This document shows positions 51,876-61,633 of a DNA stretch of 64,000 bases, in pieces. The translations under genes were made by a program, and so were the position numbers. Each line of letters begins with the position of its first letter. The first letter of the stretch is position 1. The notes beneath the pieces were generated by a model, which had not been told where the DNA came from, did not search any database, and was given only the letters and a program-made list of their open reading frames with translations. This stretch comes from a bacterium (GTDB lineage Bacteria; Vulcanimicrobiota; Vulcanimicrobiia; Vulcanimicrobiales; Vulcanimicrobiaceae): positions 1 to 64,000 of the forward strand of contig JAJYCL010000008.1 in NCBI GenBank assembly GCA_021778415.1, read 5' to 3'.

Positions 51876-54155
51876 ATGCTTCGGCTCTCTTTCAAAGCAT
51901 GTTCCATCTTCCCCCTGCATGTAAAGTGGGCAATTTTCTTGGATTCTGGCCGTATCGATGCCGCGACGAAGCAATTACAGGACGAACAACGTCGTCTGGC
52001 GCGGCTGCGTAGCGATTATGAGACCATTACCCGTAGCCGCTTCCACGCGCTTCGGATGTTTTGGTTTTCCCTCAAGGGCGTATTCGGCTTAGGCAAGGAT
52101 GATCGATTCGCGGTTTGGTCGCCCGGAGTGACCCCCAGTTTCGGATCGAGGAATGGCCCATCGCATGCGCCCACCCGCACCCCTCAGGAACGGCATCTCT
52201 TCCATTCGTGGGCCGATCACGCCACGTTATCGGCCGATCCACCGACGGTCTCGGTGGTTATTCCCGTCTATAACCATTGCGATGTCACGGTTCGTTGCTT
52301 GCAGTCGCTCAGCGATATGTGGCCCGCCACCTTAGCGATCCAGGTGATCGTTGTCGACGATGCCTCGACCGATCAGACTCCCTCGATTTTCACCGAACTT
52401 ACCGGCGTCGATTATGTGCGAAATGCTCAGAACCAGGGATTCGTACGCTCGTGCAATCGAGGTGCTGCCCTGGCTCGCGGCAAGTATATCTGCTTTCTCA
52501 ACAACGATACAGAAGTTCGCGAGGCGTGGCTCGACCATCTCGTTACCCTCGCCGAATCCGATCCGCTGATCGGCGCGGTCGGCTCAAAACTTATTTACCC
52601 TGACGGAACCTTGCAAGAGGCTGGCGGAATCATCTTCCGCGATGCATCGGGCTGGAACTACGGCCGCACGGCAGATCCGAACGATCCGCGGTACAACTAT
52701 CCGCGCGATGTCGATTATTGTTCGGGCGCCGCATTGATGGTGCGGCGCGATCTCTTTTTGGAGATCGGTGGATTTTGCGAACTGTTTGCCCCGGCATACT
52801 ATGAGGATGTCGATCTTTGCTTTTCCATTCGATCTCTCGGATATCGCGTTGTCTACCAACCACTCTCGGAAGTGGTTCATTACGAGGGTCTCAGCTCGGG
52901 AACCGATATCGCAAGCGGCTCGAAACGTTTCCAGGAAATTAATCGCCCGAAATTCCACGAAAAGTGGTTTCGCGTCCTCGAAGGTCATTACGCACCGCAT
53001 CCTTCATCCGTTCCCGGTGCGGCTCGCCGCCTCAAAAACGGGCCAACGATCCTGATCGTCGATTCCTACGTTCCACTCTACGATCGCGATGCGGGCTCCC
53101 TGCGTTTAATGCAAATCATCCGCCTCTTATGCGAGGCCAATTTCCAAGTTATTTTTCTGCCGGATAACTATGCTCCAATGCAGCCGTATACCGCGGAACT
53201 CCATCAGCTTGGCGTCGAAGTTTTGCACCACGTCGAACAAGGACGTTCACAAATCCAGTCGCTCGAAGAAATCTTGCCATTTCTCGATTTCGCGTGGATT
53301 TGCCGGCCCGAGCTCTTCCATAAATACGAATCGATGATTCGCCGCAATGGAGCAACAAAAGTTCTTTACGATACGATCGATCTCCATTTTGTGCGCAAAC
53401 GTCGCGAATACGAACTCTTCGGAGGCAATGCCGAAGATTGGCAGGCGAGCGAACGCGAAGAACTCTCCGCTGCGCGGAAAGCCGATGCAACGATCGTCGT
53501 CACTGAGGACGAACGTCGAGTTCTGAACCAACTCGGCATCGATCCCGTCCACGTGATTCCAACGCTTCACGATGCGGTGGTTATTAGTAACCGACGCTCA
53601 TGTGGCGAACGCAGCGGCCTCCTTTTCATCGGTGGGTACAACCATACGCCGAATGTCGATGCGGCGAAATGGCTCTGCTCGGAAATTATGCCGTTGGTCT
53701 GGCAAGAGGAGCCAACGATGAGCCTCACGCTCCTTGGAAGCAATCCGCCCGAAAGCATCCTAGCATTACAATCAAACCTCGTTCGAGTCCCGGGCTACGT
53801 GCCCGACGTTGGAAGCTACTTTGAAACTGCGAAATTGTTTGTCGCACCCATTCGCTTTGGAGCCGGAATTAAGGGCAAAGTCGGTCATGCGCTCTCTTAC
53901 GGACTGCCTGTCGTCCTCACCAGCATCGCGGCCGAAGGCTTTGGATTTACCGACAACCTCGATTGCCTCGTGGCCGATGACGCGCCGAGTTTTGCGGCTG
54001 CGATCATCCAAGCCTATCGCGATGAAGCGCTTTGGAATACACTTTCCGCCGGCTCAATGCGCATTCTCGCTCCATTTACTGCAGACGCCATCCAACCGCG
54101 ATTGATCGGCATGCTTTCGCAGATCGCCGAGATGTCGGCACCCGCCCGCGTCTAA
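51876..54155 (+). CDS. Two-domain glycosyltransferase: intact GT2 plus GT4-like
   Basis: The 759-residue protein has an N-terminal coiled-coil and amphipathic stretch, a GT2 domain (about 120-385) with VVDDASTDQTP, CFLNNDTEV and YYEDVDLCF catalytic-type motifs, and a GT-B domain (about 390-750) with SYVPLYDRDAGSLR and RFGAGIKGKV. Both domains appear intact. It should add two sugars or one sugar by either domain in glycan assembly. The start is uncertain; ATG 51876 is used and a TTG at 51939 is possible. It diverges from the coiled-coil methyltransferase. Confidence 0.85.
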   Translation: MLRLSFKACSIFPLHVKWAIFLDSGRIDAATKQLQDEQRRLARLRSDYETITRSRFHALRMFWFSLKGVFGLGKDDRFAVWSPGVTPSFGSRNGPSHAPTRTPQERHLFHSWADHATLSADPPTVSVVIPVYNHCDVTVRCLQSLSDMWPATLAIQVIVVDDASTDQTPSIFTELTGVDYVRNAQNQGFVRSCNRGAALARGKYICFLNNDTEVREAWLDHLVTLAESDPLIGAVGSKLIYPDGTLQEAGGIIFRDASGWNYGRTADPNDPRYNYPRDVDYCSGAALMVRRDLFLEIGGFCELFAPAYYEDVDLCFSIRSLGYRVVYQPLSEVVHYEGLSSGTDIASGSKRFQEINRPKFHEKWFRVLEGHYAPHPSSVPGAARRLKNGPTILIVDSYVPLYDRDAGSLRLMQIIRLLCEANFQVIFLPDNYAPMQPYTAELHQLGVEVLHHVEQGRSQIQSLEEILPFLDFAWICRPELFHKYESMIRRNGATKVLYDTIDLHFVRKRREYELFGGNAEDWQASEREELSAARKADATIVVTEDERRVLNQLGIDPVHVIPTLHDAVVISNRRSCGERSGLLFIGGYNHTPNVDAAKWLCSEIMPLVWQEEPTMSLTLLGSNPPESILALQSNLVRVPGYVPDVGSYFETAKLFVAPIRFGAGIKGKVGHALSYGLPVVLTSIAAEGFGFTDNLDCLVADDAPSFAAAIIQAYRDEALWNTLSAGSMRILAPFTADAIQPRLIGMLSQIAEMSAPARV

Positions 54156-54913
54156 CCGATTTTCCGCGCGGTCATAGGGCGACTCCAAGGATATTTAAAG
54201 TGGATGCCGCTCTCGATAACATCGTAATCCATCATTTTTATATCGCAAAATCCAGCTTCACGTAAATGCCTACGAATTGCATCGAGCCCAAGGACTCGCA
54301 TTTCTAAAACGGCTGCGCCTCCGCCGTGAAAAACGAGATCATTAAATCGCTGCCTACGACCATCCACGGTTATGTTGATTAAAGAGCGCGTACCATCCGG
54401 ATGCGTTTCTATTTCCCAGGTATGAAGCTCTGGAAAATATTCCACGGTTTCCTTGAACGAATGCGGAACGCTAAATACCAGAAGACCTCCTTTATTTAAA
54501 AGAGCGCCTAAGCCATTAAATGCCTTTTGAACCGGCGGGACGACATGTTCAAGAACTTCGCTACAAATAACTAGGTCCGCCGAGCCAACCCAATTGGGCC
54601 TAGGCTCTAAAATATCGAGCATTGGTTTGCCCGCAAACGTGGAATCGAATTGCGTATTTATGTAGGAAATCTTTGGCCGTAAATGGTGCGTAAACTCCGG
54701 CCAATCGCTAATTCCATATGCCAAAATATCTAATCGTTCGGGCCAATGAGCCACCGGATCACAACGACCGAATAACTCACACCCAACTAAATAGGCCAGA
54801 GCTCGTATTCTTACGTTCGAACCACATTCGGAACAAACGCCCACCTCACGATCCAAATCTTCGAATGCGTATCCTCGAACCAAAGCTCCGCAAATGTTAC
54901 ACGTGAACGTCAC
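54152..54913 (-). CDS. SAM-dependent methyltransferase with N-terminal zinc ribbon
   Basis: From GTG 54913 the protein has 253 residues. The N-terminus has CNICG and CSECGS, a four-Cys zinc-ribbon, and the rest a class I methyltransferase core with a VICSEVLEHV segment. The open frame continues upstream to 55021 but overlaps the WcbI-like gene. The GTG has AAGGGG about 11 bases upstream. It overlaps the upstream gene by 17 bases and is at the end of the acyl-module operon. It likely methylates a glycan or lipid-linked intermediate. Confidence 0.75.
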   Translation of the reverse strand: MTFTCNICGALVRGYAFEDLDREVGVCSECGSNVRIRALAYLVGCELFGRCDPVAHWPERLDILAYGISDWPEFTHHLRPKISYINTQFDSTFAGKPMLDILEPRPNWVGSADLVICSEVLEHVVPPVQKAFNGLGALLNKGGLLVFSVPHSFKETVEYFPELHTWEIETHPDGTRSLINITVDGRRQRFNDLVFHGGGAAVLEMRVLGLDAIRRHLREAGFCDIKMMDYDVIESGIHFKYPWSRPMTARKIG

Positions 54914-55784
54914 TTGGTGACTTACCCCTTGCAAGGATCGTTCGCTCGATGAGTTCTTGGAAGTAGGCTTCGTAGCTATAATCCGTCCCATCAAAGAGAT
55001 AAAATCGCTCGTTCGGATCATACCAGGATAGCGTAAAATATTCGGCGACCATCGGATGAATGGGGACGCTTACAACCCCTAGTGGGCCGCGAGAGGAAAG
55101 AACAAAATTCTTATCCACCGTCTCACCAATATCGACATCCATCATTCCTGGTATCTGCACGGAAGCAACAGCGATGATGCGTCGTACCAACTCTTTTAGC
55201 ATGGATTGTGACGGGTGGTTAATCGTCCACAACGGTCGCTCAATCGCGTACACGTTGAACAAATGCTCCCCTATCGCTACGTCGCATTTCGCATCGCGCG
55301 CAAAAATACGAGCCTTTTCAATTTTCAAAAGGCGGTCGAGATCGATCTTATATTTATCCCACTGTGTCAGATAATAGTCGAGGATTTCAGCCGCCGATTT
55401 CCCCGTTTCAATTTGAGAAAGTACGATTCGATCGCTATAAGGAAAGCGCCCGAATGGGAACGACGGCTCAACCGGATTGTAGGGATTCGTTGCATTGAAT
55501 GGCCAAAGCGCGTTGAAATCCACCGATGGGAAGCGCACAGTCACGCACGACTGCGGCAAAGCATCTCGCTGCGGGAAAAGCACCGGATCGTGCTGTTCGC
55601 AGAGCAAATCGCATACCGCAACATCGTCGCGCGAAATCGTCATGCCCTCGAATCGAACGTTCTCGTAACTTGGAACGTAGTGAACGACGTAATTCTCCGC
55701 AATGGCTTGGTTGAGCCCAAAAATTACCGCTATGGCTTCGGCCTGGCAATTTCCATAGATGATAATTGTGCGCTTCTTACTCAC
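54897..55784 (-). CDS. WcbI-like polysaccharide-modification protein (intact GNCQ)
   Basis: The 295-residue protein begins with IIIYGNCQAEA, where GNCQ (residues 11-14) is the family's CoA/acetyl-coenzyme A-associated motif, and contains an FPSVDFNALWPFNATNPYN segment. WcbI-family proteins are putative acyl or acetyl transferases acting on capsular polysaccharide. It overlaps the second WcbI-like gene by four bases. Together with ACP and AMP ligase it suggests transfer of an activated acyl group, which is inference. Confidence 0.8.
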   Translation of the reverse strand: MSKKRTIIIYGNCQAEAIAVIFGLNQAIAENYVVHYVPSYENVRFEGMTISRDDVAVCDLLCEQHDPVLFPQRDALPQSCVTVRFPSVDFNALWPFNATNPYNPVEPSFPFGRFPYSDRIVLSQIETGKSAAEILDYYLTQWDKYKIDLDRLLKIEKARIFARDAKCDVAIGEHLFNVYAIERPLWTINHPSQSMLKELVRRIIAVASVQIPGMMDVDIGETVDKNFVLSSRGPLGVVSVPIHPMVAEYFTLSWYDPNERFYLFDGTDYSYEAYFQELIERTILARGKSPSDVHV

Positions 55785-56608
55785 GTGGCCACCATGGAAG
55801 TGAGGCTATCCCGAACCATCTGCTCGAAATATTCACGATACGTCAGCATTTCTCCCATATAGGAAAATTTCGCATCGTTCTTATACCAACGCAAATCAAA
55901 CGTTCGCGCAACGTGAGGGTGAATCGGGACGGTAGCCTGCCCAAAAAAATCTTGCTCGCCGAACCGATGCATCAGTTCCACTAGCACTTTTCGCGAAATA
56001 GGTGGCTTCTCTCCGTACATGCGTTTGAGAATACCAAAGACAAGTTCGCTAAAAACCTCGTTTGTCGGCGCAGTCGAATTCCAAAAAAGTCGGGTGCGAG
56101 ACACATGCTCACGAATGTAGGGAGCCATCGAAAATTGCGTTCGTGCATCGAGCATCGATAAACGCTCACAATCCTCTTGCTCGACGGCTCGCAGATCCGG
56201 CCACGCGTCGTTCCATTCAACGGAGCAGTAATAATCGACAATTTTTTCGGGAGGAACACCGCGCTCCAGGCAACTGACGATAAAGCTATCGCCTTTCGGA
56301 AATCGACCATGTGGATACTGCGGAGGATCCGCTCTATTAAATGGATTGATACACGTAAACGGCCATAAATGCCGTATCTCAAGCGACGGAAACCCGATTC
56401 CTCTGCAATCGATCGGAAGCCGATCGAGGATGGGCTGCGCATCAAACGGTTCTTGATGGAGGAACAGCGTGCAGTCGCCGATTTTCGGGGTCGTCGCCAT
56501 CGATGCGAGGTGGACGATCCGATACTTTCCGCTGATTCCGACGATCCGAGCCAATACCGCAGCAACGCCCTCAGCTAAAGCGTCACCATATATGATGATA
56601 TCCTTCAC
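55781..56608 (-). CDS. WcbI-like protein lacking GNCQ
   Basis: The 275-residue protein aligns throughout with its downstream neighbour (shared FPSLEIRHLWPF, INPFN, GRFPKGDSFIV, VDYYC), but the N-terminal motif reads GDAL (8-11) instead of GNCQ. It is a diverged paralogue, possibly with another substrate or a structural role. It overlaps the ACP gene and the WcbI-like gene by four bases each, so it is translated with them. Confidence 0.75.
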   Translation of the reverse strand: MKDIIIYGDALAEGVAAVLARIVGISGKYRIVHLASMATTPKIGDCTLFLHQEPFDAQPILDRLPIDCRGIGFPSLEIRHLWPFTCINPFNRADPPQYPHGRFPKGDSFIVSCLERGVPPEKIVDYYCSVEWNDAWPDLRAVEQEDCERLSMLDARTQFSMAPYIREHVSRTRLFWNSTAPTNEVFSELVFGILKRMYGEKPPISRKVLVELMHRFGEQDFFGQATVPIHPHVARTFDLRWYKNDAKFSYMGEMLTYREYFEQMVRDSLTSMVAT

Positions 56609-56871
56609 AAGGAGCCCGACTGCTTAGCCGAGGTAACCGACTCAACCAGGTCCGCTAGTTCTCCGACATTCGCAAGTTCGGAGACCGCCTCAAACGGCAA
56701 TTCAATTCCGAATGCATCCTCGATATTCATGATCAAAATGGCATGCGAAAGAGAATCCCAGCCATCCACCGTAGCACTTGTCGTTTCGCGCGTAACCAAG
56801 GTTTCGGGGATAAGGTGAAACGTTGCGGCAACGGTTGAGCGAATGCGTAAGAAGATTTCCGTTTCGTTCAT
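56605..56871 (-). CDS. Acyl carrier protein
   Basis: The 88-residue acidic helical protein has WDSLSH with the phosphopantetheine Ser40 in the DSL motif. It is stand-alone, encoded between the AMP ligase and the WcbI-like gene with four-base overlaps. It should carry an acyl group loaded by the ligase. It is not in a fatty-acid or polyketide gene set, as no ketosynthase is nearby. Confidence 0.9.
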   Translation of the reverse strand: MNETEIFLRIRSTVAATFHLIPETLVTRETTSATVDGWDSLSHAILIMNIEDAFGIELPFEAVSELANVGELADLVESVTSAKQSGSL

Positions 56872-58511
56872 GGTCCGCTGAACTTTCTCGGCTCAAACTG
56901 TCCTCGTAGGTACAGTTCCTTATTCTTGGCCCGGCTAAGCTTTCCGCTCGTGGTTTTCACGAGCATCCCGCGTTCAACGGGGATAAAAGCGTGGAGCGCG
57001 AGGCCCGTCCGCTCGAGGACGATGCGTTTAACCTGGTGGCCGACATCCGCGGCTTCATCCCGACATTCTGCCAAAATGACCATCACCGTCGCGTCACTTC
57101 GTTCTTCATCGATACCGATGGCGACGGATCGCCCCGGTATGATCTCTGGAATATCCGCCATAAGGGCTTCCATTTCATGGGCATAATAATTTCGGCCGTT
57201 GATGATAAGCATATCATCGAGTCGCCCGGTAACATAAAGCTGCCCCTCGCTGAGGTACCCCATATCTCCCGTGGCGTACCATCCATCAACGAGTCGCTCA
57301 CGAGATTTTTCCGGTAGGCGATAATAGCCGCCAAATAAGAACGGGCTGGCTATGTAGATCTCCCCAACCTCGCCGTCGGGCAGTTGAACGTGCGTGTTCG
57401 AATCGAATATGCGGAGGTCCACACCGGGAACTGCGAATCCGCACGAGAGATGGCGCTGCTCGATGGTTCCGCTCGCCGTTTCGGCCACTCGGACCGTAGA
57501 TGGGATGCCAATCGGCGTTTGGGTGACGGCAAAGACGTTTTCCGCCATCGCGTAGCTAACGGCAAGCTTCTCTGCCGAAACCCCACTATCGCGAAAGCGG
57601 TCGACGAATCGATCGAAGGTTGTGATCTTGCACGGTTCCGAACAATTGATATAGGCCCGCATCGAAGCAAGATCCCAGGTAGCGCTGCCTCGGACTGCAT
57701 TGACCATGTGGGAGAAGGCAAAGTTCGGAAGCCAGCAAAAAGTAGTTCGAAATTTCTCGATCGCATCGAAAAGAATGCGAGGGCGTAAAACCCATTCGAA
57801 TGGATCGAGTGCGACGAGATGCGTCCCCGATAATAACGATCCCATAAAGCAAGCGATAAATCCCATATCGTGATAAAGCGGCAGCCAAGAGACGATCGAA
57901 TCGGCATCTGTAAAGCCGATCGTCTGCGCATATGCAGCATGATGATCGAGCAGCATGCGATGCGTAAGCATCACGCCCTTTTTTAACCCGGTTGTGCCGG
58001 AACTGTGTTGTAAACATGCGATATCGTCGAGGCGAGCATCGAAGCCGGCAAAATCGGTATCATCGCCCGCAAATCGATCCAAGATTGAATCTTCTGCAAT
58101 GCATATCGCTATCGAAGAGGCAGCGGCAGATTCCCGGGCCGAGCCCGCGTTTTCCGGGTACGTAACGATGAGCCGAGGCTCGATGCGCGCGAAGAGCGCT
58201 GCGTGATCGGCCCAGTACAGCTCGGAACGTTGCTTCGGCGATGGGAAAGGCATAAACGATGGGATCGCCCCGGCGAGTATTGCTCCAAGGTAGCTATAGA
58301 ACTGGTGCGGCGAGTGCCGCAAGATGACGAGAACAATGTCTCCTGGGCGAATGCCAACGGAACGGTAGTAATGGGCATACGCGCAACTCCGCCTATAGAG
58401 CTCGGAGTACGATATGGAACGAGCATTTCCCGACGCTATGGAAGTGCAAAAACGTTCGTCGGCTTTGCAATCCGACAACTCCTGAAGAACCTGAGCGATA
58501 TTTCGCGCCAC
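56868..58511 (-). CDS. AMP-dependent acyl-ACP/acyl-CoA ligase (fatty acyl-AMP ligase-like)
   Basis: The 547-residue adenylating enzyme has the A3 loop SSGTTGLKKG (170-179), YATGDMG, RLDDMLIINGRNYY and the C-terminal catalytic Lys in SGKLSR. The domain order resembles fatty acyl-AMP ligases, which load acyl-AMP on ACP. It overlaps the ACP start by four bases, so the ACP is the natural acceptor. The acid is unknown. It lies next to a GT2 gene and is the start of the acyl module. Confidence 0.9.
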   Translation of the reverse strand: MARNIAQVLQELSDCKADERFCTSIASGNARSISYSELYRRSCAYAHYYRSVGIRPGDIVLVILRHSPHQFYSYLGAILAGAIPSFMPFPSPKQRSELYWADHAALFARIEPRLIVTYPENAGSARESAAASSIAICIAEDSILDRFAGDDTDFAGFDARLDDIACLQHSSGTTGLKKGVMLTHRMLLDHHAAYAQTIGFTDADSIVSWLPLYHDMGFIACFMGSLLSGTHLVALDPFEWVLRPRILFDAIEKFRTTFCWLPNFAFSHMVNAVRGSATWDLASMRAYINCSEPCKITTFDRFVDRFRDSGVSAEKLAVSYAMAENVFAVTQTPIGIPSTVRVAETASGTIEQRHLSCGFAVPGVDLRIFDSNTHVQLPDGEVGEIYIASPFLFGGYYRLPEKSRERLVDGWYATGDMGYLSEGQLYVTGRLDDMLIINGRNYYAHEMEALMADIPEIIPGRSVAIGIDEERSDATVMVILAECRDEAADVGHQVKRIVLERTGLALHAFIPVERGMLVKTTSGKLSRAKNKELYLRGQFEPRKFSGP

Positions 58512-58514
58512 CGG

Positions 58515-59558
58515 TTATTTTCGTTCCCCGCTTTTTTCGAGTAGCCGTAGCTCCTGGCTAGCTTTTGGCGAAATTTGGACGTCGTACATGAGTGCATTTA
58601 AGAGCAACTGAAAGCCCATCATAAACGGCAGAACGGCAAGCATGACCGTGCCGATCGGTTTCGGAAGGTGAGTATAGAATCCGTTAATCCACTGCGCAAG
58701 GCCGAAAATAAACCCGAATAAAACGAGGAGTAGGCCGACGAAGAAATAGAGCGTCCCGATATTAACGTCAAACACTAAATACTGGATGGCGAAGCGTCGT
58801 AGCGTCAATCGAGCGAGTTTTGTTGGAAATTCAAAGGCGACTCGGGTGATCGAAAGCGAACTCGGTACGTCCGTATATATCGTTGGCATCTCAAGTTCGA
58901 GAATTGGCAAGCGCTTAAGGCCCAGCTCACTCAATACGGAGATTTCAAAGAAGTACGAATCTGCAAATGATTGCCACGGAATAAGCGCAAGTACACGGGC
59001 CCTAAACGCGATATATCCGTTGGTAGGATCGAGTAAATTCCAGTAACCCGACGCTGCCTTTGCGAACAGCGAGAGAACGGCATTCCCGAAAAAACGCGTT
59101 TTCGGCATAAGACTCGTCACTCTCGCATCGAAGAATCGACTCCCCTTGATAAATGCAAGGCTTGCGTCGCGCTCAAAAGCAGCTCTCATCACAGGGATGA
59201 AAGCCGGGTTCATTTGGCCGTCGGCATCTATTTTTACGATAATCTCGGGCGTCAGCGCTAGGGCCGACGCTATTCCCGACTTCATTGCAGCGCCGACGCC
59301 ACGGTTGGCAGCGTGCGTAATGAGCACAACTCTCGAATCGTTCGAATACGCATCAGCGACGAGCTTCCCGCTCCCCTGCGGGCAGGCATCATCGACAACG
59401 ATAACTGCATCACACACCAAAAGCGCGGAACGAATGACTTCCAGAATTGAGCTTGCGGCGCGGAACGTCGGAATGATGGCACAGACAGTAACTGAGCGAC
59501 TCGTCACGAGTTGCTCTTTGGCCAAGGGCGATACGAGAGATGAGGTATCCAAGGCCAC
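58515..59558 (-). CDS. GT2 polyprenyl-phosphate glycosyltransferase-like protein
   Basis: The 347-residue protein has a GT2 domain with DDACPQGS and KIDADGQMNP (metal Asp) and two C-terminal transmembrane helices (about 275-330), like dolichyl- or undecaprenyl-phosphate sugar transferases. It probably makes a polyprenyl-phosphate sugar for use outside the membrane. The start is a GTG with weak Shine-Dalgarno. It lies four bases upstream of the AMP ligase and is probably the first gene of the acyl-module operon. Confidence 0.85.
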   Translation of the reverse strand: MALDTSSLVSPLAKEQLVTSRSVTVCAIIPTFRAASSILEVIRSALLVCDAVIVVDDACPQGSGKLVADAYSNDSRVVLITHAANRGVGAAMKSGIASALALTPEIIVKIDADGQMNPAFIPVMRAAFERDASLAFIKGSRFFDARVTSLMPKTRFFGNAVLSLFAKAASGYWNLLDPTNGYIAFRARVLALIPWQSFADSYFFEISVLSELGLKRLPILELEMPTIYTDVPSSLSITRVAFEFPTKLARLTLRRFAIQYLVFDVNIGTLYFFVGLLLVLFGFIFGLAQWINGFYTHLPKPIGTVMLAVLPFMMGFQLLLNALMYDVQISPKASQELRLLEKSGERK

Positions 59559-59692
59559 GAGATGTTAGACGTTACGAATGGACTTCCCGGTAGGGCCCTT
59601 ACCATGCTTTCAATCTCCAAAAGGACTTAGCACAAAAAGGCGGCAAGGGAGCAGTTGGTTTGCGCATGCACCACTAAATTCTGAGGGCACCT

Positions 59693-61633
59693 TTGTACGC
59701 CGCAACACAAGTTCTCGTTGGTCTCCTGGTAGCGCATATCGCGTGGCTGTTCTTCTTTCTCACGGGTCTGCTCGTCGAGCCGGCTGGAACCGCGCGCCCC
59801 GATAATGCAGGGCGAGCGTTGCTCCGCATCGTCATCGCTACCGCCGTTGGCTTTGCCATCTGTGGATTCGAGGGCTTCGCCCTTGGACTCGTTGGTTTGC
59901 TCACCGTACCGGGAATCCTCATAATGGTCTGCGTGAATTTGGGGGCATTCCACGTCATTCGCCGAGAGAACCCGTTAAGCAAAGCCTTCTGGATGGAGCG
60001 GCACCGAGATTTCCGTGCCGCACTGAGTATTCCATCCATCGTTTTATATGATGTGATGCTAATACTCTCCACACATGCGGCGATGCCGGATGTCAGCTCG
60101 GATGGCGTTCGCATCCACCTAGCCTACGCGTACGAATGGTTCCGGGAAGGACATATTTACGCCGACTATCGCTTTCGATTTCCATATTATGCATTTAATT
60201 ACGAGATTCTCTATGCCTGGATGTTTGTGGCACGGGTTGGCCGATACATTCCGTTTCTAAATTGGCTTGCGGGCACCGTTGCCTGCCTGGGCATCTATGG
60301 AATCATCGCGAGCATAAACGAACAGACTCGACGGGTTGCCAATAAATTGTGGTTCGTCGCGGAGAACATCGTCTACATTGCACTTCCATTAAGCGTTGTC
60401 GCTAGTGCCGTGTTTCTACGCTGGACTGATACGGCCATGGAAGACACCGCCACGGGCATGTTTTTCCTCGCCGTTATCGCTGCCGTTGTGCTTTCCGTGT
60501 TGTCTGCAAATCGGCGACATCTCCCAGCAGCAGTATTTTGCCTGGCATTTTTAGCCGGCATGAAACCTTCATTTGCTGTTTTCGTACCAGTTGCGTGCGC
60601 CTTTCTGTTTCTTGTACTCAGAAAGAACATGCCTGCTGGAAAACTACTTGCGATGATACTGCTCCTTTGCGCACTCTCTTCTACGTGGTACATAAAAAAC
60701 TGGATTCAGGACGGCGACCCCGTCCCTCCCGTGTTCAATCTCATGTTCCGAGGCCACGATCCGAACTTCACGAAAGCGCAGTGGCAAGCTATTGAGAACG
60801 ACTTGCATACCAAGCGTACCTTTTCATCGCTTGCCGCCTACCCATGGCGAGTCTTCACGAATCCGCTTTCGCTTGACTTTCGGGAGTATGGGGTAACGGC
60901 GGTAATATTTTCGCTATACGCCATTCTTGGAACGTGGATCTATTTTTTGGTTAAGACACGACGGAGCCAAAAGGAAAGGGCAATAACATGCCTTCTCATG
61001 TGGGCACTGTTGGGCGTCGCCTATATTTTTGCTTCGTCGACGCTTGTTCGATATTCGCTTCTCTTCTATCCGACCATGGCGGCCGCCGGCGGCAGCGTTC
61101 TTCTCTATTTTGCTCAAGAGATACCCTACGGAATATTTATCGCTCCGATTCTTGCAATTACCGCAATTTTTCCGTCACCAAATTCAAGTGATTTCTATTC
61201 GAACTTCCAATTCATGGGTTACACGGCACTTTCCGACTATATGCCAAGTGACGATGCATTTCTTGATCGAAATCTTGCCGCATACGCAGAAGCCCGCGGA
61301 ATTCTTGATTCACGAGCGCTAAAGCAGCCACAATATAATACCGTCTTACTAGTTCAGGCGGAGCTAAACTATTACGTAGAGCTGCACGGCGCCCATGCAT
61401 TCGGAGACTGGTTTGGACCCGGGAGTTACCAGATTTTAGCTGCCGCAATCGATTCCGGCAACGCAATGGGCTATATGAATGCGAATAAAATTGGAGCGAT
61501 TGTCATCGATACTCAAAGTGGCGCACTCGCTCCCGATGAAGTACAGTTTTTGAGGCGGCAAATTCTTAAGGGAGGCTTTCGTGAGGCCTCAACATCAGAC
61601 GCCCATTTCGAAGCCTTTGAACGTAAAATCTAA
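59693..61633 (+). CDS. Polytopic membrane protein, probably GT-C-type glycosyltransferase
   Basis: The 646-residue protein has about 12 hydrophobic helices and a C-terminal extracytoplasmic domain of ~130 residues. GAGGG lies 6 bases before the TTG start. The long loop after helix 2 has DGVRIHLAYAYEWF, compatible with the Asp-containing first loop of GT-C enzymes (ArnT/PMT-like) that use polyprenyl-phosphate sugars. The link with the GT2 gene across the divergent promoter supports this, but no family was confirmed. Confidence 0.65.
   Translation: MYAATQVLVGLLVAHIAWLFFFLTGLLVEPAGTARPDNAGRALLRIVIATAVGFAICGFEGFALGLVGLLTVPGILIMVCVNLGAFHVIRRENPLSKAFWMERHRDFRAALSIPSIVLYDVMLILSTHAAMPDVSSDGVRIHLAYAYEWFREGHIYADYRFRFPYYAFNYEILYAWMFVARVGRYIPFLNWLAGTVACLGIYGIIASINEQTRRVANKLWFVAENIVYIALPLSVVASAVFLRWTDTAMEDTATGMFFLAVIAAVVLSVLSANRRHLPAAVFCLAFLAGMKPSFAVFVPVACAFLFLVLRKNMPAGKLLAMILLLCALSSTWYIKNWIQDGDPVPPVFNLMFRGHDPNFTKAQWQAIENDLHTKRTFSSLAAYPWRVFTNPLSLDFREYGVTAVIFSLYAILGTWIYFLVKTRRSQKERAITCLLMWALLGVAYIFASSTLVRYSLLFYPTMAAAGGSVLLYFAQEIPYGIFIAPILAITAIFPSPNSSDFYSNFQFMGYTALSDYMPSDDAFLDRNLAAYAEARGILDSRALKQPQYNTVLLVQAELNYYVELHGAHAFGDWFGPGSYQILAAAIDSGNAMGYMNANKIGAIVIDTQSGALAPDEVQFLRRQILKGGFREASTSDAHFEAFERKI

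Noticed and set aside
54914-55021. Longer N-terminus for the zinc-ribbon methyltransferase
   Set aside because: It overlaps the WcbI-like coding region in another frame, and the zinc-ribbon begins right after the GTG at 54913.
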